Shown here: piece after piece, positions 9,601-17,481 of the stretch
How the letters are laid out: every line of letters begins with the position of its first letter
How positions within the stretch are numbered: position 1 is the stretch's first letter
DNA from: Pyropia yezoensis
Lineage: Eukaryota > Rhodophyta > Bangiophyceae > Bangiales > Bangiaceae
Assembly (NCBI GenBank): GCA_009829735.1
Contig: CM020619.1
Coordinates: forward strand, 5,038,083-5,102,082
Direction: 5' to 3'
DNA length: 64,000 nt
Notes under the pieces: generated by a model
Database searches by the model: none
What the model saw: the letters and a program-made list of their open reading frames with translations, nothing else
What the model was told of the DNA's origin: nothing
Translations under genes and position numbers: made by a program

Positions 9601-10799
9601 TGGCCGTCGACGTGGTCGACCATGTAAGGGGATGCCACCCCTGTGCGCGTAACCGCATGAGTCTACATAGGCAGGCGTCTGCCATGAAGCTATTCCCACC
9701 CGATGGGCCCAACGAGCAAGTCGCTATCGACATACTCGGGCCACTTCCGGTAACGGAAGAAGGGAACAGGTACATCCTGGTCATGTCTGACCGCTTCACT
9801 AAGCTGTCACGAGCGGCAGCCATCCCGAATGATACGGCATACACCATCATGAACGCAGTGGTTGACCACTGGATCAGTGCATACGGAGTCATGAAGCAAC
9901 TCCTCTCCGACAACGGAGCAAACCTTACGTCAGCATTCTGCACTAAGGTCCTGGGCATTTTCGGTATCGAACCACGTCGGGCATCCGACTACCACCCGCA
10001 AACCAACGGGCAGGTCGAGCGGTTCAACCGCACCATCGTTAAGATGCTACAGTGCTACGTGGCCGAGCACACGAACACTTGGGACAGGCTTCTGTCCGTA
10101 CTCACCCTGGCATACAATGCCAGGCCACATCGGAGTACCAACATCGCCCCACTGAAGTGGGTCATGCCGATGGGCGTCGGTAATCTGACGCTGCCACCCG
10201 GCAGGTGCACTCGGTATGATACACCGAAGGGCCGACCGGCCGAACGTATACACCTAGCTTGGTTGGCCAAGCTATCGTGGATGATTCCTAAGCTCAAGGG
10301 TGCCCTTGACAGAACACAACTTCGATACAAGAAGAACTTCGACGCCCGACTACGGGTGCGCAACGCTACCCTGATGACAGGTGACTGGGTCTACATCAGA
10401 CACCAGAAGTTCCGGGGGAACAAGCTCATGCAACCGGTCAAGGGACCGTACCAGATTCTCCACAGAGATGACCACTCTGTTATCTTACACTCCGATACGG
10501 AGATTCAACGCATCAGTGTGAATGATGTCACACCTGCTCCGAAGCCGGAACAGCCTCAGCCGGTACCGGCTGAGTTGCTACATGAAGCTCTTACAACCCA
10601 CCGGTCAGATGACCCGGTGGGACCGGATGGGATTCCATACCAAGTAGAGAGCGTGGTCGGACACACCGACCCGAACCTACCAGGACCCTGGTACGTCAAG
10701 GTTATGTGGGTCGGATACGACTCACCCACCTGGGAACAGGCGGCAAATATACCCCGCCAACTCCTCATGCCTTACATGAGGCGACGACGCCTACTGTAA
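6633..10799 (+). CDS. Ty3-2 Pol: protease, RT, RNase H, integrase, chromodomain
   Basis: 1388 residues from the ATG at 6633. An aspartic protease has LDTGAGPNLI (D113). Reverse transcriptase runs from GAPVVIVPKKD to the YLDD box at 580-583. RNase H begins near FVIDVDACDTQVGC and ends before GDALSRLD. Integrase has an HHCC zinc site (H about 964, CHPCARNR) and a DD35E triad at about D1033, D1093 and E1129 (E within GQVERFN). The chromodomain occupies about the last 55 residues (VMWVGYDSPTWEQA). The order PR-RT-RH-IN is that of Ty3/gypsy. No internal stops. It is probably expressed by -1 frameshifting at 6612. Short perfect hairpins are unusually frequent along the gene. Confidence 0.95.
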   Translation: MTGGRWGNPSKPPRSTAGKAPRRSRLSRRRINPRVHLPAPTTRRQGIDDQPPRLGGEDGKLRHMEPDKGPVQDARATPDIGVGHVLFTLENFKVSATLGVDPQSTRSYYPVLDTGAGPNLIRKDTLPDKWLPRVRVTRGPTIKDANGRLIRTTAAMSLRVTIGELTTEVDFLVCETLSVPCILGCTFINVHVDAIRPGRRTVELQEADGTKRGHTAFVRDLTLQGSHVNVAEVYASVEPKTLRLAKRTRFEPLSETVLPVNCDLAGICRVKSNLRTYKRHGLTMANGLIDLPSGGSSLLVMANYRRKAVTLPKGTILGIAELYEGDILTPDKEGQVEPLEVLAVAETTERQQPDDGKPSRPSLPADIPPKDQEALKALAEADLDNLPPSVAEGVRRMLRKHDVMWTGGSLGTIGATQHRIDLVPGARPARSQPHRAGPMQREIVDGEVKRMSEAKVIRPSMSEWGAPVVIVPKKDQTPRFCIDYRHLNLVTKKDSYPLPRMDECIDSLGEATMFTTIDCNAGYWQIPVADEDIPKTAFVCHSGVYEFLRMPFGLSNAPATFQRAIDIILSGVKWRNCLVYLDDVIVFSRNMDDHVQHVDEVLTLLRNAGVTLRLKKCAFFQQTVEYLGHQITPGKLGVLEANTRALRDARFPNTQTQLKSFLGMCNVYRRFVKDFARIAKPLTVLTSSTLPKVLQPPSPSEEEAFESLKRALLSPPVLALPHRRGTFVIDVDACDTQVGCTLSQGETLIGTDNVIPDLRPVGYFSRTLNPAERSYSATERECLGVIWAVQLLRPYLEGSRFIVRSDHEPLRWLLNLGDKDSDSHGRLARWRLKMAEHDYRTVYKAGSTHHLGDALSRLDTPSGDTRPVDEDIPVVPVCMVGNATQGMVDHTMAHRACPLTLADFREAQANDDDCRRHRANLLAGTAGIFSENEDGLIYRRAPADGRHQVVVPVFLRQAVMEREHENPTAGHPGGSRMFAAMRRFFYWPAMAVDVVDHVRGCHPCARNRMSLHRQASAMKLFPPDGPNEQVAIDILGPLPVTEEGNRYILVMSDRFTKLSRAAAIPNDTAYTIMNAVVDHWISAYGVMKQLLSDNGANLTSAFCTKVLGIFGIEPRRASDYHPQTNGQVERFNRTIVKMLQCYVAEHTNTWDRLLSVLTLAYNARPHRSTNIAPLKWVMPMGVGNLTLPPGRCTRYDTPKGRPAERIHLAWLAKLSWMIPKLKGALDRTQLRYKKNFDARLRVRNATLMTGDWVYIRHQKFRGNKLMQPVKGPYQILHRDDHSVILHSDTEIQRISVNDVTPAPKPEQPQPVPAELLHEALTTHRSDDPVGPDGIPYQVESVVGHTDPNLPGPWYVKVMWVGYDSPTWEQAANIPRQLLMPYMRRRRLL

Positions 10800-10876
10800 C
10801 AACCCAACCGACACCGACTTCGGCTGTTGGGGGGTGAGGCTTATACCTACTAAGTAGGGTGTGACATGGTTACGGC

Positions 10877-10972
10877 AGACTTAGGTTTCTAAGTCAAATC
10901 AGACTTAGGTTTCTAAGTCGAACCAAGCTTAGGCATCTAAGTAGAGTCAAGCTTAGGTAACTAAGTAAAACC
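10877..10972. repeat. Four tandem 24-bp units, each a small hairpin
   Basis: Units start at 10877, 10901, 10925 and 10949, each exactly 24 bp. Units 1 and 2 contain GACTTAGGTTTCTAAGTC, an inverted repeat with a short loop. Units 3 and 4 keep CTTAG...CTAAG. The array lies in the convergent gap between the end of pol (10799) and the end of the antisense gene (11278). A termination or 3'-end processing role is possible but not shown. Confidence 0.9.
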
Positions 10973-11277
10973 TGAACCTTAATAAGTTAACTTAAAGGTA
11001 AAGGCTATCTTCGATAATATCGAAGTAACTAGGGGGCTTACACGGGGGGATGACCTCCCCAAGCCAAAACACAAAGTGAGGGAGGATGACCTCCCCAAGC
11101 ATGAACCAACCGGAAGAAGTTGGACGGGAGGCAAGGCACCACTGAGCCAGAAGGGGTACTCCCCAGGGCAGCAAACAGAGGCAAGCAATGCCCCCAAAGG
11201 GGATGAGTTTATACTCACTAATACCCGGCCACCATAAGGGCCACCGGGTCCCTCGCCCGTACAAACAATAACACTCC
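10973..11277. other. Rest of the convergent gap in Ty3-2
   Basis: No ORF is supported. The motif GGATGACCTCCCCAAGC occurs twice (near 11047 and 11083), each time within a GGGG...CCCC inverted repeat. It is probably 3' untranslated sequence for pol, the antisense gene, or both. Confidence 0.5.
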
Positions 11278-13647
11278 TCAGTGGGTAGACCCACTGCCCG
11301 AGGGAGGCCACTCACGCGTAATCGCGTATACCTCCGTGCTCCACCGGTCGGCAATCTCACGACGGTCAATCGCCCGAGTTACCTCGGTGCATAGCTGGAC
11401 GAGGGTGCTGCGGCCAGCCTCCACATCCTCCAGAGCTTTCTGGAGGCGGTCAAGCACGCCACCGAAGCAACGCGCTGACCCAACCAGCGCAGCACCTGGG
11501 GGGATATCCCCCCAGCTAACAGAGAGACCCTCCCGCATTGCGCGGGCAACAAGGGCGTCAACGCCCTCATACCAGAGACGGGGACCCCCGTCATGTAGGA
11601 CAGGGGCGGGAGGTGACACTGGCGCAGCCAGAGGAGCCACAGGACCCGACACGGCTACCACCGGAGCCGGTGGCACCTGATACGAGGCTCGGTAGGACCC
11701 TACCGAAGGGGCTCCACCGTAACCCCGGCGGGGCTCCGCCCGACGACGGGACACCTCACGCTCCCCACCCGCAGAGCCCCACTCTCGGGGACGACGGCCA
11801 ACCGCCACCGGTATCGGGTTACCGAACCACGGGGCAAGGACCTGAAGAGGGTCATGGATAACCATGGGAATACCCAGGTCAGGAACGGCCTCGGTGGACG
11901 CCCACCCATGGCAACTAGGCTCACCCGGCTGAGTACGCCCCATACGCAACGAGTGACGAGGCAAGGGGGTAGCCCCAGCCTGCGGGTCCCGGTACGGGGG
12001 AAGGGCCAACACCCCAGCCCATTTCACGGCATCGTGAACAGCCAGCTGGGCCTCGAACTCCCGGGCCAACCCGGTCTTGGCAGCTATCAGGTCCACGCCC
12101 AACTGCGCGATGTGCCGACGGACACCCGTCGGAAGATGAAACAGGCGCCCCTGCCGGCGGACGGACAGCAAGAAGGAGGACGCCTGCCCGAGGGTAACCT
12201 CAAGGGTGAAGGTACCCTGCAACGGGTGGACCGGCCGGGAGGCCAACACACTCCCGAAGTATCGGAGACAGGAGCCGGTGTCAAACCGGAAAGCAGGGGC
12301 GGGTTCCCACCCCTCCTGCCATAGCGGCGGGCGCACGGGAGTGTATACCGGCGCACGAACGTTGCCGGTCTGCAACGCACACGTTATATCCGTGCGAAAC
12401 GCATCCGCCATGACACCATGGTTACGTCGCCAGCTCGACGCCGACTTCAAACCCGCCATAGGCGGGTAGGGAGCCGTCAACGACAGATACGGGGATACCC
12501 CCGGGTAGTAATCAAAGTCGGGATACCGACCGGTACTGCCCACCGTCTCCCCAAACGCAACCGGCTCCGCCGCCGCCGCAATCCCCCGAGCACTAGCCGG
12601 GTAGTCAATCTCCCGCGGCAACGCGGGAGCAATCAGGTCGCATACCCCGAAGGCGGGGTCGAGGTAGACCTCACCCCGTCCCACCCGGATGCGCCAGAGC
12701 TGCGCATGCCGGTCGTCCGGCTGACTCAGGATCCAATGGTGTTCCACCCGCACCGCGTTCGGCTGGTTGACCAGCCGCACCAACTCCCGCTCCCAACTCG
12801 GGTCCACCTTGACGCGCCGGGAGGACTCTCCACGGGGATGGGGCAGGGTGAAGTCCACCCGCATCCGCCCATCGGACTCCATTGACTCTTGCACAGTCAG
12901 GCCTCGAACCCGAGCCACCAAGTCGAACATCGACATGGCGGGTTGACCCGCCGCCACGGCGACGCCGCCACCCAACGGGGCAACCCGGGCAGGACCAGGA
13001 AGAATAGGGGGCGCCGGGGGATGCCCCACCGGAAGAGGGGTAGGCGCCGGAGTCGCACGCGGCCGAGGAGGAAGAAGAAGGGCGGGCGCCCGCCCGGAGT
13101 AACTACCGGAGTCCACTGCCATCGGTGTAGACCCACCTTGACCACCAGACGCCCGCGGCAACGCGGGCAGAGCATCGCCGCCACCCGGACCCGACGTGGG
13201 TACCACGGGGGCAGCACGGGTAGACCCGCTGCCCGCCGCAGCGGACACACCAACCGGGCGGGCACCCGCGCCGTCTTGACCCGCCGGACTGGCCGGGGTG
13301 CCGCCACCACCATCTGCCACGCCGGCGACACCGTCTTGAGGTAGAGCCACGCCGGTACCGGCGACAGAAGCCATCCGGGCCGCCGGAGGAGAAGCGGTAG
13401 AAGCCACCGCGGCACGCGGTTGTCCGCCACCCGACGGAGCCGTCGTGCCGCTACACACGGACGACAACCCGCCCGGCGCGCCTTCCGGGGCCACACGAAC
13501 GGTCACCCGGTCGTCCTCGTCCTCCGACGAGCTCGCTAGGAAGCACTCGGCGGCGGTGGCGGAGACGGAAACGTCGTCCACCATCACCTCTTCCCCCTCT
13601 TCAGGCAGGAGGTCGTCTTCGCCCCCGGGTACCTGGGGGTCCGACAT
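11278..13647 (-). CDS. Ty3-2 antisense gene, 789-residue protein of unknown function
   Basis: A single uninterrupted minus-strand ORF from an ATG at 13647 (MSDPQVPGGEDDLLPEEGEE) to 11278. It lies between pol and the 3' LTR and runs opposite to gag-pol. The N-terminal 250 residues are acidic and then Ala/Gly/Pro-rich. A more ordered core follows, from about FDLVARVRGLTVQ (residue 245) through RRVKVDPSWERELVRLVNQP and CLRYFGSVLASRPVHPLQ to RRQGRLFHLPTGVRRHIAQLG and AVHDAVKW. The C-terminus has a helical stretch (RLQKALEDVEAGRSTLVQL). The FGSV and R-x-G-x-x-[FW]-H-L-P spacing recurs in the Ty3-1 antisense ORF. No known domain is recognised. A long open frame in GC-rich DNA can arise by chance, so conservation in the second element is the main support. 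Confidence 0.65.
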   Translation of the reverse strand: MSDPQVPGGEDDLLPEEGEEVMVDDVSVSATAAECFLASSSEDEDDRVTVRVAPEGAPGGLSSVCSGTTAPSGGGQPRAAVASTASPPAARMASVAGTGVALPQDGVAGVADGGGGTPASPAGQDGAGARPVGVSAAAGSGSTRAAPVVPTSGPGGGDALPALPRASGGQGGSTPMAVDSGSYSGRAPALLLPPRPRATPAPTPLPVGHPPAPPILPGPARVAPLGGGVAVAAGQPAMSMFDLVARVRGLTVQESMESDGRMRVDFTLPHPRGESSRRVKVDPSWERELVRLVNQPNAVRVEHHWILSQPDDRHAQLWRIRVGRGEVYLDPAFGVCDLIAPALPREIDYPASARGIAAAAEPVAFGETVGSTGRYPDFDYYPGVSPYLSLTAPYPPMAGLKSASSWRRNHGVMADAFRTDITCALQTGNVRAPVYTPVRPPLWQEGWEPAPAFRFDTGSCLRYFGSVLASRPVHPLQGTFTLEVTLGQASSFLLSVRRQGRLFHLPTGVRRHIAQLGVDLIAAKTGLAREFEAQLAVHDAVKWAGVLALPPYRDPQAGATPLPRHSLRMGRTQPGEPSCHGWASTEAVPDLGIPMVIHDPLQVLAPWFGNPIPVAVGRRPREWGSAGGEREVSRRRAEPRRGYGGAPSVGSYRASYQVPPAPVVAVSGPVAPLAAPVSPPAPVLHDGGPRLWYEGVDALVARAMREGLSVSWGDIPPGAALVGSARCFGGVLDRLQKALEDVEAGRSTLVQLCTEVTRAIDRREIADRWSTEVYAITREWPPSGSGSTH

Positions 13648-14238
13648 GGTGCAACCGGGGTAGCAGGGGCGCCCCTTGCAGAAAAGCCGAGGCCGGCTCG
13701 ACCCGGTACGAGGAACGCTCGCGCGGACGAGCCAGGGAAGCGCGGGCGCCCGCGCTTATGACCACAAACGGCCACGAGAAGCGCCGCAGGCGCGCGGGTC
13801 GACCCGCGCTCCACGAAGCTACGAACGGGCTCCACCCAGGCACCTGGGCGGGCCGGGGCCACACCCCCGTACGGGGCAACCAAGAGGGGTTCACCCCGAA
13901 ACCGCCCCCGCGAAAAGCGGGAGCGGCCGCCCCCATTCACTCGGTAACACGAGAGCGGCTCCCCTACCACCAGACACCTGGTGGCGGATCCGCTTGCACC
14001 ACCCCTCGGAAAGGGGGGTCGTGAACAGAACCCGCATCGGGAATTTAACGGTCCGGAAAACGGATCGTGTGTGTACCACACAAAGGGGGGCACCCCCCTC
14101 AGGCAACCTCGAAAAGGGGCGTCTGTCGCGACGGGGCGCAAAGCCCCACCCGACTGGTAAACGGTCACGCGACCCACTTACATTCGGTATCCCGAATGCA
14201 ACTCGACCCGAGGACGGGCCGAATCTAAGGGGGGGATA
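13648..14238. other. Region upstream of the antisense gene, with Ty3-2 polypurine tract
   Basis: No convincing ORF on either strand. It should hold the promoter of the antisense gene; no TATA element stands out. Perfect palindromes occur at 13740-13755 (GCGCGGGCGCCCGCGC) and 13792-13809. The purine tract AAGGGGGGGATA ends at the 3' LTR start (14239). Confidence 0.5.
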
Positions 14239-14601
14239 TGTAGCAATATGGTTGGCCGTATTGTGACCCTAATGTTAGGGGGGCTACTTCTAATCCTTGG
14301 CTTTCAATTTGAGAGTCCGGACTGGTCACGGTATCTACAAGTTACGTATGACCAGAGGGACTTGCATCTTGGGGTGGAGGGTAGTTAGTAGTGTCTCCGA
14401 GGGTTTATAACGTGGGGGCCGGCGGCGAATCCACCGCCGGCCAAGGTAGAACAACAAACCCCTCCCATTTGGGCTCCCATCTTGGTCCCGTGGCTTGCGC
14501 TCCAAGGACAGCAACCTTGGCCTCCCGGTGACGTTGGTGCCGATCCCCCTTGGTGAGTGTTCCCTGAGAGTGGACGTGCGACGGATTCCTATTGTGCTAC
14601 A
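14239..14601 (+). repeat. Ty3-2 3' LTR
   Basis: 363 bp, TG...CA. It reads the same as the 5' LTR except for lacking ACCA near the end. It is followed immediately by the GACCC duplication and the rest of Copia gag. Confidence 0.95.
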
Positions 14602-14955
14602 GACCCGCTGTCAATCATGGGGTGCTTCAACTGCGATGACGCTGGGCACACTATGAAGGACTGTCCCCGCCCGATTGACGCGTCCAAGGCAGCCCAGCGC
14701 CGGCTCGAGTACTACTCCAAGAAGGACTCGGGCAAGGCCTCGGCCGCCACCGTGCTATTCCAGCTATGCCCTCAACTGGACGCCATGCTGATTGGTGAGT
14801 GCACCAGTGAGGCAGAGGACGAGGACGGTGGATCCGGGGGGTGTGATGAGGATGACCGCCAGCTGTTTGACGCTCTGTTGGCGTCGCGCGGCGGCGCCCC
14901 CAAGGCAGGCGCGGCGGACACCGACATTAAGGCGGATTTTGCGATGGAGGAATGA
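14602..14955 (+). pseudogene. Copia gag, C-terminal part with zinc knuckle
   Basis: It resumes the gag frame interrupted at 3848 (GVDP, then LSIMGCFNCDD). CFNCDDAGHTMKDC is a CX2CX4HX4C zinc knuckle. The frame ends at TGA 14953-14955, which overlaps the ATG of the protease frame (ATGA at 14952-14955). That stop-start overlap would suit termination-reinitiation, although copia elements usually have one fused ORF. Confidence 0.8.
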
Positions 14956-16078
14956 CTCGTCGCCTTTCCTCCATTTGCAGACGCCGTCGGGGCCGGCCGC
15001 CCCGCGCCCACGTGGAGGCCAACGTGTCAGAGTGCCTGCTAGCTACCGCCGCTGATACAAACGTGTTTCTTGGCGCATGCCTGGACACCGGGGCGGAGCG
15101 GACCGTGATTGGCCGCCGGCAGGCAGCCGCCTACGCGCACTTTGCTGGCAAGGAGCTGCACCTGGCGGAGCCCAAGAACGCCGCCTTCCGATTCGGTGGC
15201 TCGGACTACCCCAGCCTGGGTGTGTTGTCAATCCGTGTGCCGCTGGCTGGTGACCTATTTTTACCTATGGACGTGGACGTGGTCGACGTCAGCGTACCGT
15301 TCCTGTTTGGCCTCGATGCCCTGGACGCGAACGAGATGTACGTCAACACCGTGACCAATGAGCTGGTATGCGTCGCCTACAAGTTGTCGGTCCCCGTGAC
15401 GCGCAAGTACGGGCATGTTTTCCTCGAGTGGATTCGTGACACCCTGTACACCATGGTGGAGGCGGAGCGACTCCACCGCCACTTTTGTCACCCAGCACCT
15501 GAGCGTTTGTTCGCTGTGTTGCGGCAGGCCAACGACCCACACGCCAACAAGGAGACCCTAAGCCGGCTGGAGGAGGTGACCGCAACCTGTGACACGTGTC
15601 AACAGCTGGCCAAGGAGCCGACCCGCTTCCGCGTAGCGCTGCCCGCGGAGGACATCGTGTTCAACAGGACCGTCCTGGTCGACCTCATGTGGCTGGAGAG
15701 TGAGCCGGTTCTCCATTTGGTGGACAAGGACACGGGCTTTAACGCGGGTGCCTTTATGCGCGATGGTGAGACGGCCGACGCTGTCTGGAGCCTGTACCTC
15801 CGCATCTGGGTGTACCTCTATGCTGGGCACCCGGACGCGATGCACACGGACCAGGGGCCGCAGCTGACGTCGGCCAAGTGGCGGGCACTGCTGCAAGCCG
15901 TGGGCACGAAGCATATTGAGTCGGGCATCGAGTCGCACAACGGGTTGGGATCTGGCGAGCGCTATCACGCATTTTGGCGGCAGATCTACCGTTGCGTGCG
16001 GGCCGACCATCCAACGCTCGCCGCCGAGCACGCGCTCTCCCTCGCCGTCTCCGCGATGAACAACACCGCCGCCTCAAG
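14952..16078 (+). pseudogene. Copia protease, GAG-pre-integrase and integrase
   Basis: Protease motif LDTGAERTVIG lies near 15083. The GAG-pre-integrase zinc site is LHRHFCHPAPERL...CDTCQQL (about 15470-15605). The integrase core has VDLMWLES (first D), MHTDQGPQLTS (second D) and E in SGERYH exactly 36 residues later, giving DD35E. After SAMNNTA the useful reading jumps to another frame already inside reverse transcriptase. The integrase C-terminus and RT N-terminus are therefore missing, a deletion of several hundred bases compared with a typical copia pol. Confidence 0.85.
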
Positions 16079-16079
16079 C

Positions 16080-16500
16080 ATGTCGGCTCCCCCAAGGAGC
16101 AGCCCAAGTCGCGCTACGTTGCGCAGGGGTACAAGGACCGAGACAAGCGGTTCGTAGTACACAACCTGTCGACCTTGCGGCAACGGTCCACCAAGATGGT
16201 GGTGTCTACAAGCGCGGTGCGTAGGTATCGCCTTTTCGCACACGACGTGAACCAGTCCTACCTCCAGAGCATGGAGAATATGACCCGTGACGTCTACCTG
16301 CAGCCGCGGGCGGCGGACAGGGAGTACTTTGGGATCGGTGAGGACGAGGTGCTGCAGCTGGTGCGGCCGCTGTATGGGATCTGCGACGCTGGGGACTACT
16401 GGGCCGCGACATTCGCTGCACATGTGGAGAACGACTTGGGCATGGCACCCACAACGGGGGACCCTGCGCTGTACTGCGGGACGGAGCGGATGGTGTGGAA
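16080..16500 (+). pseudogene. Copia reverse transcriptase, N-terminal remnant
   Basis: Frame 2 gives SRYVAQGYKDRDKRFVV, FAHDVNQSYLQSMENM and LQLVRPLYGICDAGDYWAAT. These match the copia RT blocks (R-V-A-x-G, D-V-x-x-A-[FY]-L, L-x-x-x-L-Y-G). The catalytic YVDD box is in the next frame, so a one-base change near 16497 breaks the gene. Confidence 0.8.
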
Positions 16501-17481
16501 GGACTCCTGGGCACCTATGTCGACGACAGCATACTCGGCGGCAATGAGACCATCCAGGTGCTGACGGAGGCAACTCTACGTCAGTTTGACGCCAAGCCTC
16601 GGCAGTGGGACAACTTCGAGTTTCTCGGCGTCACCATCGCCTCCACCCGTGGCCCTCATTGGTGCATCGAGCTGACGCAGACGAACTACATCGCCGCCCT
16701 GAACCCCATGAATCTGTCAGCGACGTACGAGGACTTTGCGTCCCTGCGTGCCGCTGTCGCTTGGCTCTCGCACACCCGGCCGGACTTGTGCTGCGCGATC
16801 AACCGCGCGGCCCAGGCTACCCCCAAGTCGTACTGTAAGCGACATATCCGAGATCTCAATAAGGCCATCAAGCGAGCTAAGAGTACCAGCGATTGGGCGC
16901 TGATTTACCGCCCCCTCCGACGTAGATCGCTGCGGCTCAAGGTGTACGCCGATGCGTCATTTGCGTCCAACGATGACGGGTCTTCCCAGCTGGGCTACAC
17001 TATCTTGCTGTGCGACGACCGCGGCGCCTGTCACGTGCTGTCCTACTCGAGCAAGAAGTCACGCCGAGTGGTGCGCTCTTTCATGGCCGGCGAGGTGTAC
17101 GCGTTAGCCAACGCATTTGACGAGGCGTCCGTCATCAAGCACGACTTGGAGCGTATCTACCACCAGCATGTCCCGCTCATAATGCTGACGGACTCCAAGC
17201 AGCTGTTTGACGTCATCACGCGCGCGTCGCATCCGACGGAGAAGCGACTTATGATTGATGTGGCGGCGGCTCGAGAAGCGTACAACAACCAGGAGATTTC
17301 CAACGTCGGCCTGCTCAAGTCCGAGCACAACGCCGCGGACGGGCTGACGAAACCACACCACTGCACTGCGCTCGAGCGCATCATGAGTACTGGCGAAGAC
17401 AACAACCCGGTGCAGCAGTGGATCATCCGTGCTGCCGCGACCCCCAAGCCCTCTGAGGAGGAAAGGGGGGAGAGTGGCTGA
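16495..17481 (+). pseudogene. Copia RT C-terminus and RNase H
   Basis: It opens with GLLGTYVDDSILGG, the RT catalytic YVDD box. It continues through DFASLRAAVAWLSHTRPDL to the RNase H block LKVYADASFASNDDG, SYSSKKSRRVVRSFMAGEVYAL and MLTDSKQLFDVI, ending with the copia tail KSEHNAADGLTKP. The stop is TGA at 17479-17481. A purine tract overlaps the last codons. Confidence 0.85.

Larger units (their letters stand above)
3849..14601 (+). mobile_element. Ty3-2: complete Ty3/gypsy chromovirus, TSD GACCC
   Basis: LTRs at 3849-4215 and 14239-14601 begin TGTAGCAATATGG and end TGCTACA. They look identical except for 4 extra bases (ACCA) near the 3' end of the left copy, so the insertion is recent. 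A perfect 5-bp duplication, GACCC, flanks it (3844-3848 and 14602-14606). Inside are a TGG-starting primer site just after 4215, gag (4441), pol with protease, RT, RNase H, integrase and chromodomain (6633-10799), a 24-bp repeat array, an antisense gene (13647-11278) and a purine tract before 14239. It sits inside Copia gag. Confidence 0.95.
3087..17481 (+). mobile_element. Decayed Ty1/copia-order retrotransposon, split by Ty3-2
   Basis: Two flanks of Ty3-2 form one element: gag part 1 (3087-3848), then gag part 2 with a zinc knuckle (14602-14955), protease, GAG-pre-integrase, integrase, reverse transcriptase and RNase H (to 17481). Integrase before reverse transcriptase is the copia order. 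The reading frame runs through the GACCC duplication at the insertion point. The copy is dead: a TAG in gag at 3484, a deletion between integrase and reverse transcriptase near 16078, and a frameshift near 16497. A purine tract before 17475 (gaggaggaaaggggggagag) may mark the start of its 3' LTR. The LTR cannot be bounded because the 5' copy is missing. Confidence 0.85.

Noticed and set aside
10877..10972. CRISPR-like array
   Set aside because: 24-bp units are contiguous without spacers, inside a eukaryotic retrotransposon.
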